Shown one piece after another: positions 1 through 8,111 of a DNA stretch of 15,907 bases. Position 1 is the stretch's first letter; each line of letters opens with the position of its first letter. The DNA is from Phosphoribacter sp044220725 (GTDB taxonomy: Bacteria > Actinomycetota > Actinomycetes > Actinomycetales > Dermatophilaceae), in NCBI GenBank assembly GCA_044220725.1, contig JBGAQN010000054.1, positions 1 to 15,907 of the forward strand, read 5' to 3'. Made by a program: the position numbers and the translations under genes. The notes beneath the pieces were generated by a model. That model searched no databases, was not told the origin of the DNA, and worked only from the letters and a program-made list of their open reading frames with translations.

Positions 1-58
1 GGTAGAGGGAGAGGATCGTCCCACTGGTGTAGGTCAGAAAAGCTCGTCGACCGATCAT
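1..58 (-). CDS. 5' end of a leftward gene with a twin-arginine-like signal (partial)
   Basis: Reading leftward from an ATG at 58 gives 19 codons that run off the left edge: MIGRRAFLTYTSGTILSLY. The start R-R-x-F-L followed by a small/hydrophobic stretch resembles a Tat (twin-arginine) export signal, so the product may be a folded, exported protein such as a cofactor-containing oxidoreductase. A GGGG purine run lies 8 nt upstream of the ATG and could be its ribosome-binding site. The gene is divergent from icd and shares the 59-331 intergenic region with it. The product cannot be named from 19 residues, and the call rests only on the motif, start codon and spacing. Confidence 0.45.
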   Translation of the reverse strand, partial: MIGRRAFLTYTSGTILSLY

Positions 59-200
59 GATGCACGCCCCTGTGCGATGGTGCCCCAACGAACAAACTCA
101 ACGCTTGGATAAGAGCCTGGTTCGGGCGGAGAAATACAGCGAGGTCGCACTCACGAGGGCTCCTGCGCCTCGGGGCGGGCAGACTGTCGCTGGTTTCACA

Positions 201-218
201 TATCTTGACGTCAAGATA
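201..218. promoter_or_regulatory. Perfect 18-bp palindrome, probable operator upstream of icd
   Basis: TATCTTGACGTCAAGATA is a perfect 18-bp inverted repeat. It ends two bases before the proposed icd -35 box and lies in the divergent region between the Tat-like gene and icd. A long AT-edged dyad of this kind is the usual shape of a binding site for a dimeric regulator, for example of the MarR type. The regulator is not in the window and its identity is inference. The embedded TTGACG (205-210) resembles a -35 box but has no -10 partner at 17 bp. Confidence 0.6.
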
Positions 219-220
219 GG

Positions 221-249
221 TTGGCTCTGGAGCGTCCGGCCGCTAGCCT
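221..249 (+). promoter_or_regulatory. Probable icd promoter (-35 TTGGCT, 17 bp, -10 TAGCCT)
   Basis: TTGGCT at 221-226 and TAGCCT at 244-249 are separated by exactly 17 bp. This fits the actinobacterial housekeeping sigma pattern with a TANNNT -10. Transcription would start near 256 and leave a leader of about 75 nt before the icd ATG. A second small dyad, CTGGGC-TGGC-GCCCAG (248-263), covers the end of the -10 and the start point and could be another protein-binding site. No mapped start supports this; it is pattern only. Confidence 0.5.
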
Positions 250-277
250 GGGCTGGCGCCCAGATAGAGGGCGTTCC

Positions 278-305
278 GCCGTCGGCACCCTGCCGTCGGC
301 ACCCC
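278..305. repeat. 14-bp tandem duplication in the icd leader
   Basis: GCCGTCGGCACCC followed by one base is present twice in tandem (278-291 and 292-305), in the transcribed leader about 26 nt upstream of the icd start codon. It may be a simple slippage duplication or a leader element. No riboswitch-like fold is evident. Confidence 0.6.
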
Positions 306-331
306 GCCCGGCACGCTTCGATGGAGACGCG

Positions 332-2551
<2,220 letters not shown>

Positions 2552-2559
2552 CCGGCGCT

Positions 2560-2575
2560 CGCGGTGGACACCGCG
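2560..2575. terminator. Small GC hairpin after icd (weak terminator or attenuator)
   Basis: CGCGGT-GGAC-ACCGCG forms a perfect 6-bp stem with a tetraloop, 8 bp after the icd stop codon and 14 bp before the next start. There is no T-run. It could partly uncouple icd from the downstream gene, but such a short stem is not strong evidence in a GC-rich genome. Confidence 0.3.
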
Positions 2576-2589
2576 TCGAGACGCTCCCC

Positions 2590-3510
2590 GTGAAAGTCCT
2601 CGGGGACGACGCGATCCGGGACCTGCTCCCGGCAGAGCGCGTTGTCGCCGTGCTCGGGGAACTCCTGCGCGCTCAAGCGCGGGGTGAGTTCGTCGCGCCG
2701 GCGCGGGCGGTCGTGCACCTCGGCCGCCCAGCACGGCTTTCGGTGACGGCCGGGGCGATGGCGCGGCGGTGGTACGGGTATCGCGCGTATGCCGGGTCCG
2801 GCGCGGACGGTGACGGCCAGGTGACCATCGTGCACGACGGCGAATCCGGCGCCGTCCTCGGCATGGCGGTCGGGCGCCTGCTGGGTCCGATGCGCTGCGG
2901 CGGGATGACCGCCGTGGCGGTGGACCGGCTCGCGCCACCGCGTCCTTTGGATGTCACGGTCGTCGGCGCTGGCCGTCAGGCGTTCTTCCAGCTCTGGGCA
3001 CTTCGAGCTGTCCGTCCGGTGCGGCGGGTTCGGGTGGTGGGCCGCACGCCGGGGTCGGCCGCTCGGTTCGTTGACGAGGTTCGCTCGCGGTTGGGACTCG
3101 ACGCCGCGGAGGCGACACCGATCGACCTCGCGGGCGGCTTGCCAGGCGACGTCGTCGTCCTGGCCACCTCGAGTCTGACTCCCGTCCTGGACCCCGAACG
3201 AATCCACCCCGGCCAACTCCTGGTGACGGTCGGTCCGAAGCAGGTCGGCCGGGCGGAGTTCTCCGCTGCCCTGGCCGTCGAGGCCGACCTCATCGTCACC
3301 GACTCCCGTGCCCAAGTGCTCGGATACGACCCGCCGCACGTCCTGGCGGACCGGGCGACCGAGATCGTGGAGTTCGCCTCGCTCGTGGCCTCCCCCAGCC
3401 TCGACTCTGTCGGCCAGGTCGACCACTGCCGAACTGAAGGTGCGCGCGTGCTGTTCCTCAATGTCGGACTCGGCGGTGCCGTAGCCGCACTTCTTCACTC
3501 TGCGCTTTGA
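2590..3510 (+). CDS. Ornithine cyclodeaminase / mu-crystallin family protein
   Basis: The predicted 306-residue NAD(P)-binding protein belongs to the family that includes ornithine cyclodeaminase, alanine dehydrogenase (archaeal type), ketimine reductase and mu-crystallin. The Rossmann motif V-V-G-A-G-R-Q-A lies at about residues 124-131 and is followed by the second strand ending RVRVVGRTP. The later V-T-D-S-R-A-Q segment matches the usual family block. The start is GTG at 2590, giving MKVLGDDAIRDLLPAERVVA, which aligns with typical family N-termini; no clear Shine-Dalgarno is visible. The family's lysine in the G-x-K segment appears as arginine (Y-G-Y-R-A-Y, near residues 60-65), so the exact reaction cannot be assumed. 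It follows icd by 38 bp and may be co-transcribed. Its last codons and stop lie in the 20-bp repeat array. Confidence 0.85.
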   Translation: MKVLGDDAIRDLLPAERVVAVLGELLRAQARGEFVAPARAVVHLGRPARLSVTAGAMARRWYGYRAYAGSGADGDGQVTIVHDGESGAVLGMAVGRLLGPMRCGGMTAVAVDRLAPPRPLDVTVVGAGRQAFFQLWALRAVRPVRRVRVVGRTPGSAARFVDEVRSRLGLDAAEATPIDLAGGLPGDVVVLATSSLTPVLDPERIHPGQLLVTVGPKQVGRAEFSAALAVEADLIVTDSRAQVLGYDPPHVLADRATEIVEFASLVASPSLDSVGQVDHCRTEGARVLFLNVGLGGAVAALLHSAL

Positions 3511-3576
3511 CTCTCGGCTCTGGGCCTTGACTCTCGCCTCTGTGCGTTGACTCTCGCCTCTGTGCGTTGACTCTCG
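3498..3576. repeat. Array of 20-bp tandem repeats between the cyclodeaminase-family gene and the GNAT gene
   Basis: The unit TTGACTCTCGCCTCTGTGCG repeats with an exact 20-bp period. Units start at 3507, 3527 and 3547, a truncated fourth starts at 3567 (TTGACTCTCG), and a leading half-unit CTCTGCGCT lies at 3498-3506. The two middle units are identical. The first full unit contains the stop codon of the upstream gene, so the array starts inside that coding sequence. Each unit begins with TTGACT, a good -35 hexamer, and the last copy is placed to serve the GNAT gene. Confidence 0.9.
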
Positions 3577-3596
3577 ACGTCCCGGCACACTATTGC
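3567..3596 (+). promoter_or_regulatory. Possible promoter of the GNAT gene, within the repeat array
   Basis: TTGACT (3567-3572), the last copy of the repeat hexamer, is followed by CACTAT (3588-3593, 15-bp spacer) or TATTGC (3591-3596, 18-bp spacer). Either start point would fall almost on the GTG at 3599, implying a leaderless or nearly leaderless message. The -10 match is imperfect, so this is a candidate only. Confidence 0.4.
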
Positions 3597-3598
3597 AG

Positions 3599-4096
3599 GT
3601 GAGCATCTTCATCCGACCGTGCGCGTCCGCGGCCGATGTCGCCGCAATCGAGGTGAATGCCCCGACCGGAGCGTCGGCGTTGCATGCTCGCCGGTTCGGC
3701 CGAACCGGCGAGGGGGCCGTCTACCTGCTGGCCTGGTGGTACGACACCGCCGTAGGTCATGTGCTGGTCACTCCTGGGTCGAAGTACCGGGAAGTGCGGG
3801 ACCTACTCGGCATCTTCCCGGAGGTGAACGCGCTCGGCGTCGTGACGGCATACCAGCGTCGCGGAGTGGCCCGAGCGGTCATGGCGGCCGCGGCCGCGAC
3901 CGCGGTGGGGATGGGTGGCACTCGGCTGGGTCTTGCGGTCGAACCGGACAATGGGCCGGCGGTGGCGCTCTACCGAGCGCTCGGGTTCCGGCGGCACCCG
4001 ACCGTCAACCCGGTCGACGAGTGGACCTGGATCGACGAGTCCGGGGCCGAGCATGTCGAGCGGGACCGCTGTTCGTACTGGTCACGAGGTCTCTGA
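3599..4096 (+). CDS. GNAT-family N-acetyltransferase
   Basis: The predicted 165-residue protein probably transfers acetyl from acetyl-CoA to an amine; the substrate is unknown. The acetyl-CoA pyrophosphate-binding motif A is seen as L-G-V-V-T-A-Y-Q-R-R-G-V-A-R (R87-R88-G89-V90-A91). The C-terminal motif N-G-P-A-V-A-L-Y-R-A-L-G-F is the standard GNAT helix and strand ending. The start is taken as GTG at 3599 (VSIFIRPCASAADVAAI); a TTG two codons earlier is possible but overlaps the proposed -10. The length is normal for a single GNAT domain. The gene is convergent with the MOSC gene, 31 bp away. The repeat array directly upstream may control it. Confidence 0.85.
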   Translation: MSIFIRPCASAADVAAIEVNAPTGASALHARRFGRTGEGAVYLLAWWYDTAVGHVLVTPGSKYREVRDLLGIFPEVNALGVVTAYQRRGVARAVMAAAAATAVGMGGTRLGLAVEPDNGPAVALYRALGFRRHPTVNPVDEWTWIDESGAEHVERDRCSYWSRGL

Positions 4097-4127
4097 GGCC
4101 AGCCGCATGGACGCCGGGACCCTGCGC

Positions 4128-4721
4128 CTAGACGGGCGCCAGGGGCAGGTGTGGGCGGTCGGGAAGGTGCACGGTGATCGGGGTGCCGGACGCAATGTTC
4201 CCGCCCCGTTCTACGACCGCCATCACCCCCGCCTTGCGGATGAGCGTCGTCCCGCCCGCGCCCGACGAGCCGGTCGACGGCGCGGGCTCCTCGGACGGCG
4301 TCCCGTCGGCGCGCGACAGCACCACCTTGAGCAGACCGGGCCGGAAGTCGTTGATCTGCGCGCACGGGTTGCGCAGGCCGGTCAGCCGCACCGCCGGCCC
4401 GTCGAAGTCCAGGACCGTGCCGGTGGGGAGTCCGAGCAGGTCCAGGCCTTGGGTGAGGACGTTCTCGCCCAGATCGCCCGGCCGCAGGTCATAGCCGAAC
4501 GCCTCGGCCTCGGCGAACAACTCCTGGTGCAGCAGGTGGACCTGACGGAGATTGGGTTGGGTGGGGTCGCGGCGCACCCGGGATCGGTGTTGCACCAACG
4601 TCCCGGCATGCGCATCGCCGAGCACGCCGAGTCCGGCCACGAGCGTGATCGACGCCACCGGCGTCTTACTGAACCGATGGTCCTCGTCCCGACTGACAGT
4701 GACGACCCAGGCTGTGGTCAC
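4128..4721 (-). CDS. MOSC-domain protein
   Basis: The predicted 197-residue protein carries a MOSC domain, the C-terminal domain of molybdenum cofactor sulfurase, also found in stand-alone proteins that handle a sulfur atom on a conserved cysteine or use molybdopterin. Diagnostic pieces are G-L-G-V-L-G-D-A-H-A-G, R-Q-V-H-L-L-H-Q-E-L-F, L-R-P-G-D-L-G-E-N-V and G-L-R-N-P-C-A-Q, with C120 as the expected conserved cysteine. The GTG at 4721 is preferred, with GACAAT 6 nt upstream as a possible -10. The reading frame can be extended to an ATG at 4844, but residues 1-26 of that extension are encoded by the 93-bp repeat. All three differences between the repeat copies change amino acids in that frame, so the extension is rejected. 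The substrate is unknown. Confidence 0.85.
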   Translation of the reverse strand: MTTAWVVTVSRDEDHRFSKTPVASITLVAGLGVLGDAHAGTLVQHRSRVRRDPTQPNLRQVHLLHQELFAEAEAFGYDLRPGDLGENVLTQGLDLLGLPTGTVLDFDGPAVRLTGLRNPCAQINDFRPGLLKVVLSRADGTPSEEPAPSTGSSGAGGTTLIRKAGVMAVVERGGNIASGTPITVHLPDRPHLPLAPV

Positions 4722-4766
4722 CGACCCATTGTCGCTCCGCGCGCGGTGGGCCGAGACCGTGGTGCA

Positions 4767-4859
4767 CGGCATACGGACGACCATTGGTCGCGTCGTGCGG
4801 GCTGTCTGAGCACGGTCCCGTCCCGTCGGGGCGAGCAACGTCATTCCGTATGCCGGTCC
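4767..4859. repeat. 93-bp dispersed repeat, copy 1, with 11-bp inverted ends
   Basis: This copy is nearly identical (three mismatches over 93 bp) to the copy at 7974-8066, in the same orientation. Positions 4767-4777 (CGGCATACGGA) and 4845-4855 (TCCGTATGCCG) are perfect inverted ends, each containing the octamer described elsewhere. Inside is a 13-nt dyad CGACCA-T-TGGTCG. The repeat lies between the stop of the unknown gene (4878) and the MOSC start. No transposase is present, so it resembles a REP or MITE-like unit, or a recombination site. Confidence 0.9.
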
Positions 4860-4877
4860 GCTCGCTGCCCGCCCGAG

Positions 4878-5792
4878 TCACCAGACCCAGGCGAAGCCGA
4901 CCGCGGCGCGCTCCAACGCTTCGATGTAGCGGTGGACACTATTGTCGGCGCGTCGGGCGACCTCTTCCGACATGCTGGGGGTGGGGCTGTCGTAGTTGTC
5001 CCACACACACCAGGACACGGTTGATGGTAGGGCTCGTTCATCGAATTGCACGTGGATCTCAACATTTTCTACCCGGCCAAGCGCGGCGCGTCGGAAGATT
5101 GGCTCCGGCGGGCTCTTATACGCGAATATTGTGCGGTACTCATAAGAGCCCGTGTCGCCCTTCCTCAGCGGGTCGGTCAACGTGATATCGACCGCATACA
5201 GCCCGGGAAGCTCGTCCTTGAACACCGGGGAGACCTGTCCGCCGCGGACGACCACCACGGCTGCTGCGGTGGTGTCGAAGCGGTAGCGGTAGCGCTCCAC
5301 CAAACCCTTCGCCTCGATGACCTGGATCGTGCGATGCTCGGCTGGGAGACGATCTGCGCCAACGGTGTGGAACTCGTGGAGCGAGATCGTCCGGTAGTCC
5401 TTCGGCGGGGGATCGGGCCCGGGCCCCGAGGTCCGCACCACGCTGACCTTGCCGCGGCTCTCGCCTAAGAATCGGCTCCACAAATCCGCAGCATCGGCAT
5501 GGGACATGCGAAACGCCTCGACGAACACCTGAAGCGTTGACGCCGTGATGACCCGTCCGCCCAGCGCCCTGCTGACGGTGTCTTTGAGTCGGCGGGGTAG
5601 ATCGGTCTCGCTGTCGCTCACCTGTCCGCTCTCCCACAGGTAGGCGGCCAAGACGTGCCCGACAGCCGACTGGTTGATGGACCCGGACGGAGTGCGACGG
5701 GCTTGGTATCGGATCCATTGGTTGCGGTAGCTCCCTGGGCTGGTCAATAGCGCGCAGAGCCTTTCAGCGACGATCTTCTGCGACTCATCCAT
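4878..5792 (-). CDS. Protein of unknown function, possible regulator
   Basis: I do not recognise this 304-residue protein as a named family. Residues about 1-110 are mainly helical, with T-L-Q-V-F-V-E-A-F-R-M-S-H-A-D-A-A-D-L-W, reminiscent of helix-turn-helix-type N-terminal regions in actinobacterial regulators. A short G/P-rich linker (S-G-P-G-P-D-P-P-P) follows near residue 125. The rest looks beta-rich, including A-A-A-V-V-V-V-R-G-G-Q-V-S-P-V-F, and ends in a helix plus A-V-G-F-A-W-V-W. There is no signal peptide or membrane segment, so it is probably cytoplasmic. The ATG at 5792 lacks a good ribosome-binding site. It is divergent from the secreted-protein gene and both lie between the two 93-bp repeats, so it may control that neighbour. 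GC is lower than in flanking genes and the genome octamer is absent. Confidence 0.75.
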   Translation of the reverse strand: MDESQKIVAERLCALLTSPGSYRNQWIRYQARRTPSGSINQSAVGHVLAAYLWESGQVSDSETDLPRRLKDTVSRALGGRVITASTLQVFVEAFRMSHADAADLWSRFLGESRGKVSVVRTSGPGPDPPPKDYRTISLHEFHTVGADRLPAEHRTIQVIEAKGLVERYRYRFDTTAAAVVVVRGGQVSPVFKDELPGLYAVDITLTDPLRKGDTGSYEYRTIFAYKSPPEPIFRRAALGRVENVEIHVQFDERALPSTVSWCVWDNYDSPTPSMSEEVARRADNSVHRYIEALERAAVGFAWVW

Positions 5793-5944
5793 GTCTTATG
5801 GAATCGCCAAGGGAGGTGCGACGCAATTGCGACAGACCGTTTGTTGAATGCGCTCAGCGCCTACTCCCCATGGCGCTGGCCAGATCGTGATCGATCTCAC
5901 GGACGGCACGGCCTGTGCCACGCTCTCTCTCCCAGGAGCTTCCA
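5793..5944. promoter_or_regulatory. Divergent intergenic region of the inter-repeat module
   Basis: This 152-bp region separates the starts of the unknown gene and the secreted-protein gene and must hold both promoters. A perfect 10-bp palindrome CGCAATTGCG lies at 5822-5831 and could be an operator shared by both. TTGTTG (5841-5846) with TACTCC (5862-5867) is a weak, short-spaced promoter candidate for the rightward gene. AGGAG at 5934-5938, six bases before the ATG at 5945, is a good ribosome-binding site and settles that start. Confidence 0.4.
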
Positions 5945-7873
5945 ATGAAGAAGAGGCCTCAGGCCATCACTCGGCTGATTGCCTTCGCCGTCGCAGTCGC
6001 CACCTCGATCATCGGCGTGGCGTTGGCGCCGGCCGCCCACGCCGTGTATCTCGGGTGTGGCCCGACTGAACTCACTTTCGTGCAGTATGAGGGTTGCACA
6101 CGGACGGGGATCGTCAAGGCGGACGGAGCCCTACTGACCCGTGAGCAACTTCTAGGCAATCTCGCCTTCTACGAGGCAGAGGGCTTTGACGAGGTGTTCA
6201 TCCGCGAAGCACCCCTGTTCCACTTCGCCGTTGATGAGGCCACGACGTGGTCCGGTTGTGACGACAACGGGGACGACGGGCTGTGTCAACCGTCCCAAGG
6301 CGAAGGTCTGTTCAGCACCCGGCTAGCGGATCTGTTCCCGGTGGGCACCGTGGTGACGGCCATCGGGAGTCCAAGCAAGTGGATCGCCCTGATGTGTGGC
6401 AACTTCCACCCCGTCGCTGTGCCCGCAGCAGACTCGGCCAAGACGTCCTTCACGATCATCGACCCCCCGACCCGTATTGACGCCGACACCGATGTCGTCA
6501 TCACGGTCCGCGCCACCCTGCTCAACAACGGGCCTGCTCAGAGTACCGACGTGGTTGATGTGATCGAGGCGATCGGTTCCCCCGACTGCACGATCACGCC
6601 GTCCTCGCTCAGTGTCCCGATGACGCTCGTGGTGGCTGAGCCGGTGAGCTTCGACTCTCGCTTCGTGGTGAGGTGTACCGAGCCCTCGGACCATGTCATC
6701 CGTTTCGTGGATGACCTCCGTAGCGAGGTCGGCCGATACGACCCCGACCTGTCGAACAATTCGAGCATGGTCGAACTGCACATCGAAGTGTTCGACGACA
6801 GCGACATCGCAGTGACATCCCCGGCTCTGGAGTGCACGGACCAGACCGAGGTCAATGAGTCCTTCGAGTGCGTCGGGTCCGCCGTCGTCACCAACCTAGG
6901 CCCGTACGGCCCCACCGAGACCACGTCGACGCTGTCCCTTTCCGGGCTCGAGGACTGCACGATCACTCCCACTGGCGGATCGGCCTTGACCGACACGCTC
7001 CTAGCAGTCGGAGCCGCGACGCCGGTGACCCAGAACTGGTCGGTCGTTTGCTCGGCGCGTAGTTTCCACCCGTTCACCTTCACGGCCAGAGCCACGGCGA
7101 GCCACCTGCACGTCGAGGACCACAACCCTGCCAACGACCAGGCGACCGCCGACGCTCTGACCGAGGTGTTCCAGGACGTCGACCTGGAAGCGACACTTGA
7201 CCACATCGCTTGCTCCGAGCGCGAGGCCAACCGCACGGACTCCGGGTGCGTGGCCACGATGACCGTGACCAACAATGGGCCGGCCGATGCAGTGATCACC
7301 GAGGCCGACGTCAGCTTCCTCGGGGAGGACGGCTGCCCCATCTCCCCGAGTCCGACGCAGACGACGACACGCACGCTCGCCTCCGGCGAGTCGTGGACGT
7401 TCACCACCTCGGTGCACATCGCTTGCGCCACCGACCGACGCCACGTGGTGCGGGTCCAGGCCACTCTGCACAACGCACCCTCGGACCCGCACGCCGTCGA
7501 CTCGGACACCGTGACCGGGATCTGGGTCCCCAGCGACATCAAGCCACGGTCCTACCCGAGTTCGATCAACCTCGGCAAGGAAGGCATCCTGCCGTTCGCT
7601 CTGCTCGGCACCGCCGAGTTCAACCCGCTCACCGACGTGGACCGGACCACCCTCGCCATCGGCCGCACCGGAACCGAGACCGGCGAGGTGCGCTGTGCGA
7701 CCGAGGGAGAGGACGTGAACGGCGACGGCTACCTCGACCTCATCTGCCAGGTGGAGACCGCGACCGCGGACATCCGCTGTGACACCACGCACCTGGAGAT
7801 CGTCGGGACGCTCACCGACGGAACCCCGTTGTGGAGTCAGGACGACATCAAGGTGACCGGCTGCCGCCGGTGA
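5945..7873 (+). CDS. Secreted multidomain protein with Ig-like repeats and a calcium-type C-terminal motif
   Basis: The predicted 642-residue protein has a clear Sec signal peptide: K-K-R, then a hydrophobic stretch, with cleavage expected after A-H-A at residue 33. Residues 34 to about 160 form a cysteine-containing domain I do not recognise. Three Ig-like, CARDB/DUF11-type repeats follow at about 165-280, 284-400 and 411-523, sharing x-N-N/L-G-P, C-T-I-T-P and W-x-V-x-C features; paired cysteines suggest disulfides outside the cell. Residues about 529-642 match a domain seen at the ends of many secreted bacterial proteins: D-I-K-P-x-S-x-P-x-S-I-N, G-I-L-P-F-A-L-L-G-T-A-E-F, and the EF-hand-like D-V-N-G-D-G-Y-L-D-L. 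No sortase motif or membrane anchor is visible. The start at 5945 has AGGAG upstream; the frame's extension to 5915 lacks this. The function is probably adhesion or surface related, which is inference. Confidence 0.8.
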   Translation: MKKRPQAITRLIAFAVAVATSIIGVALAPAAHAVYLGCGPTELTFVQYEGCTRTGIVKADGALLTREQLLGNLAFYEAEGFDEVFIREAPLFHFAVDEATTWSGCDDNGDDGLCQPSQGEGLFSTRLADLFPVGTVVTAIGSPSKWIALMCGNFHPVAVPAADSAKTSFTIIDPPTRIDADTDVVITVRATLLNNGPAQSTDVVDVIEAIGSPDCTITPSSLSVPMTLVVAEPVSFDSRFVVRCTEPSDHVIRFVDDLRSEVGRYDPDLSNNSSMVELHIEVFDDSDIAVTSPALECTDQTEVNESFECVGSAVVTNLGPYGPTETTSTLSLSGLEDCTITPTGGSALTDTLLAVGAATPVTQNWSVVCSARSFHPFTFTARATASHLHVEDHNPANDQATADALTEVFQDVDLEATLDHIACSEREANRTDSGCVATMTVTNNGPADAVITEADVSFLGEDGCPISPSPTQTTTRTLASGESWTFTTSVHIACATDRRHVVRVQATLHNAPSDPHAVDSDTVTGIWVPSDIKPRSYPSSINLGKEGILPFALLGTAEFNPLTDVDRTTLAIGRTGTETGEVRCATEGEDVNGDGYLDLICQVETATADIRCDTTHLEIVGTLTDGTPLWSQDDIKVTGCRR

Positions 7874-7883
7874 CCGAATGACG

Positions 7884-7927
7884 GCGCGAGGCGCCTGTGC
7901 TCGCGGAGGGGTGCAGGCGTCTCGCGC
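7884..7927 (+). terminator. Hairpin after the secreted-protein gene
   Basis: GCGCGAGGCGCCTG (7884-7897) pairs with CAGGCGTCTCGCGC (7914-7927), 14 pairs including one G-U, around a 16-nt loop that may be shortened by further G-U pairs. It starts 10 bp after the stop codon. It has no T-run, as is usual for terminators of high-GC actinobacteria. Confidence 0.65.
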
Positions 7928-7973
7928 TCGGGCGACCCCAGGCTCGGTATGCCGTGGTGCGCAGGGGGCATCT

Positions 7974-8066
7974 CGGCATACGGACGACCATTGGTCGCGT
8001 CGCGCGGGCTGGCTGAGCACGGTCCCGTCCCGTCCGGGCGAGCAACGTCATTCCGTATGCCGGTCG
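7974..8066. repeat. 93-bp dispersed repeat, copy 2, with 11-bp inverted ends
   Basis: This is the second copy of the repeat at 4767-4859, in the same orientation and differing at three positions. The inverted ends CGGCATACGGA / TCCGTATGCCG are intact. It lies in the convergent space between the secreted-protein gene and the S10 gene. A further inverted octamer (7947-7954) just upstream could pair with its left end. Together with copy 1 it frames a module of about 3.1 kb. Confidence 0.9.
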
Positions 8067-8111
8067 CCCGCCGCCCAGCCCGCTACTGGTCAGGCACAGG
8101 TCAGATTGGGC

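Noticed and set aside
3498..3576. CRISPR array
   Set aside because: The 20-bp units are contiguous with no spacers, so it is a tandem repeat.
4722..4844. N-terminal extension of the MOSC protein
   Set aside because: Most of it is encoded by the dispersed repeat. The same peptide frame reappears in copy 2 without a MOSC domain, and every copy difference is an amino-acid change.
3915..5024. Rightward open frame of 369 codons
   Set aside because: It overlaps the GNAT gene in another frame and is antisense to the MOSC gene and the end of the unknown gene.
4767..8066. Classical insertion sequence or integrative element
   Set aside because: No transposase, integrase or tRNA gene is present between or beside the repeats.
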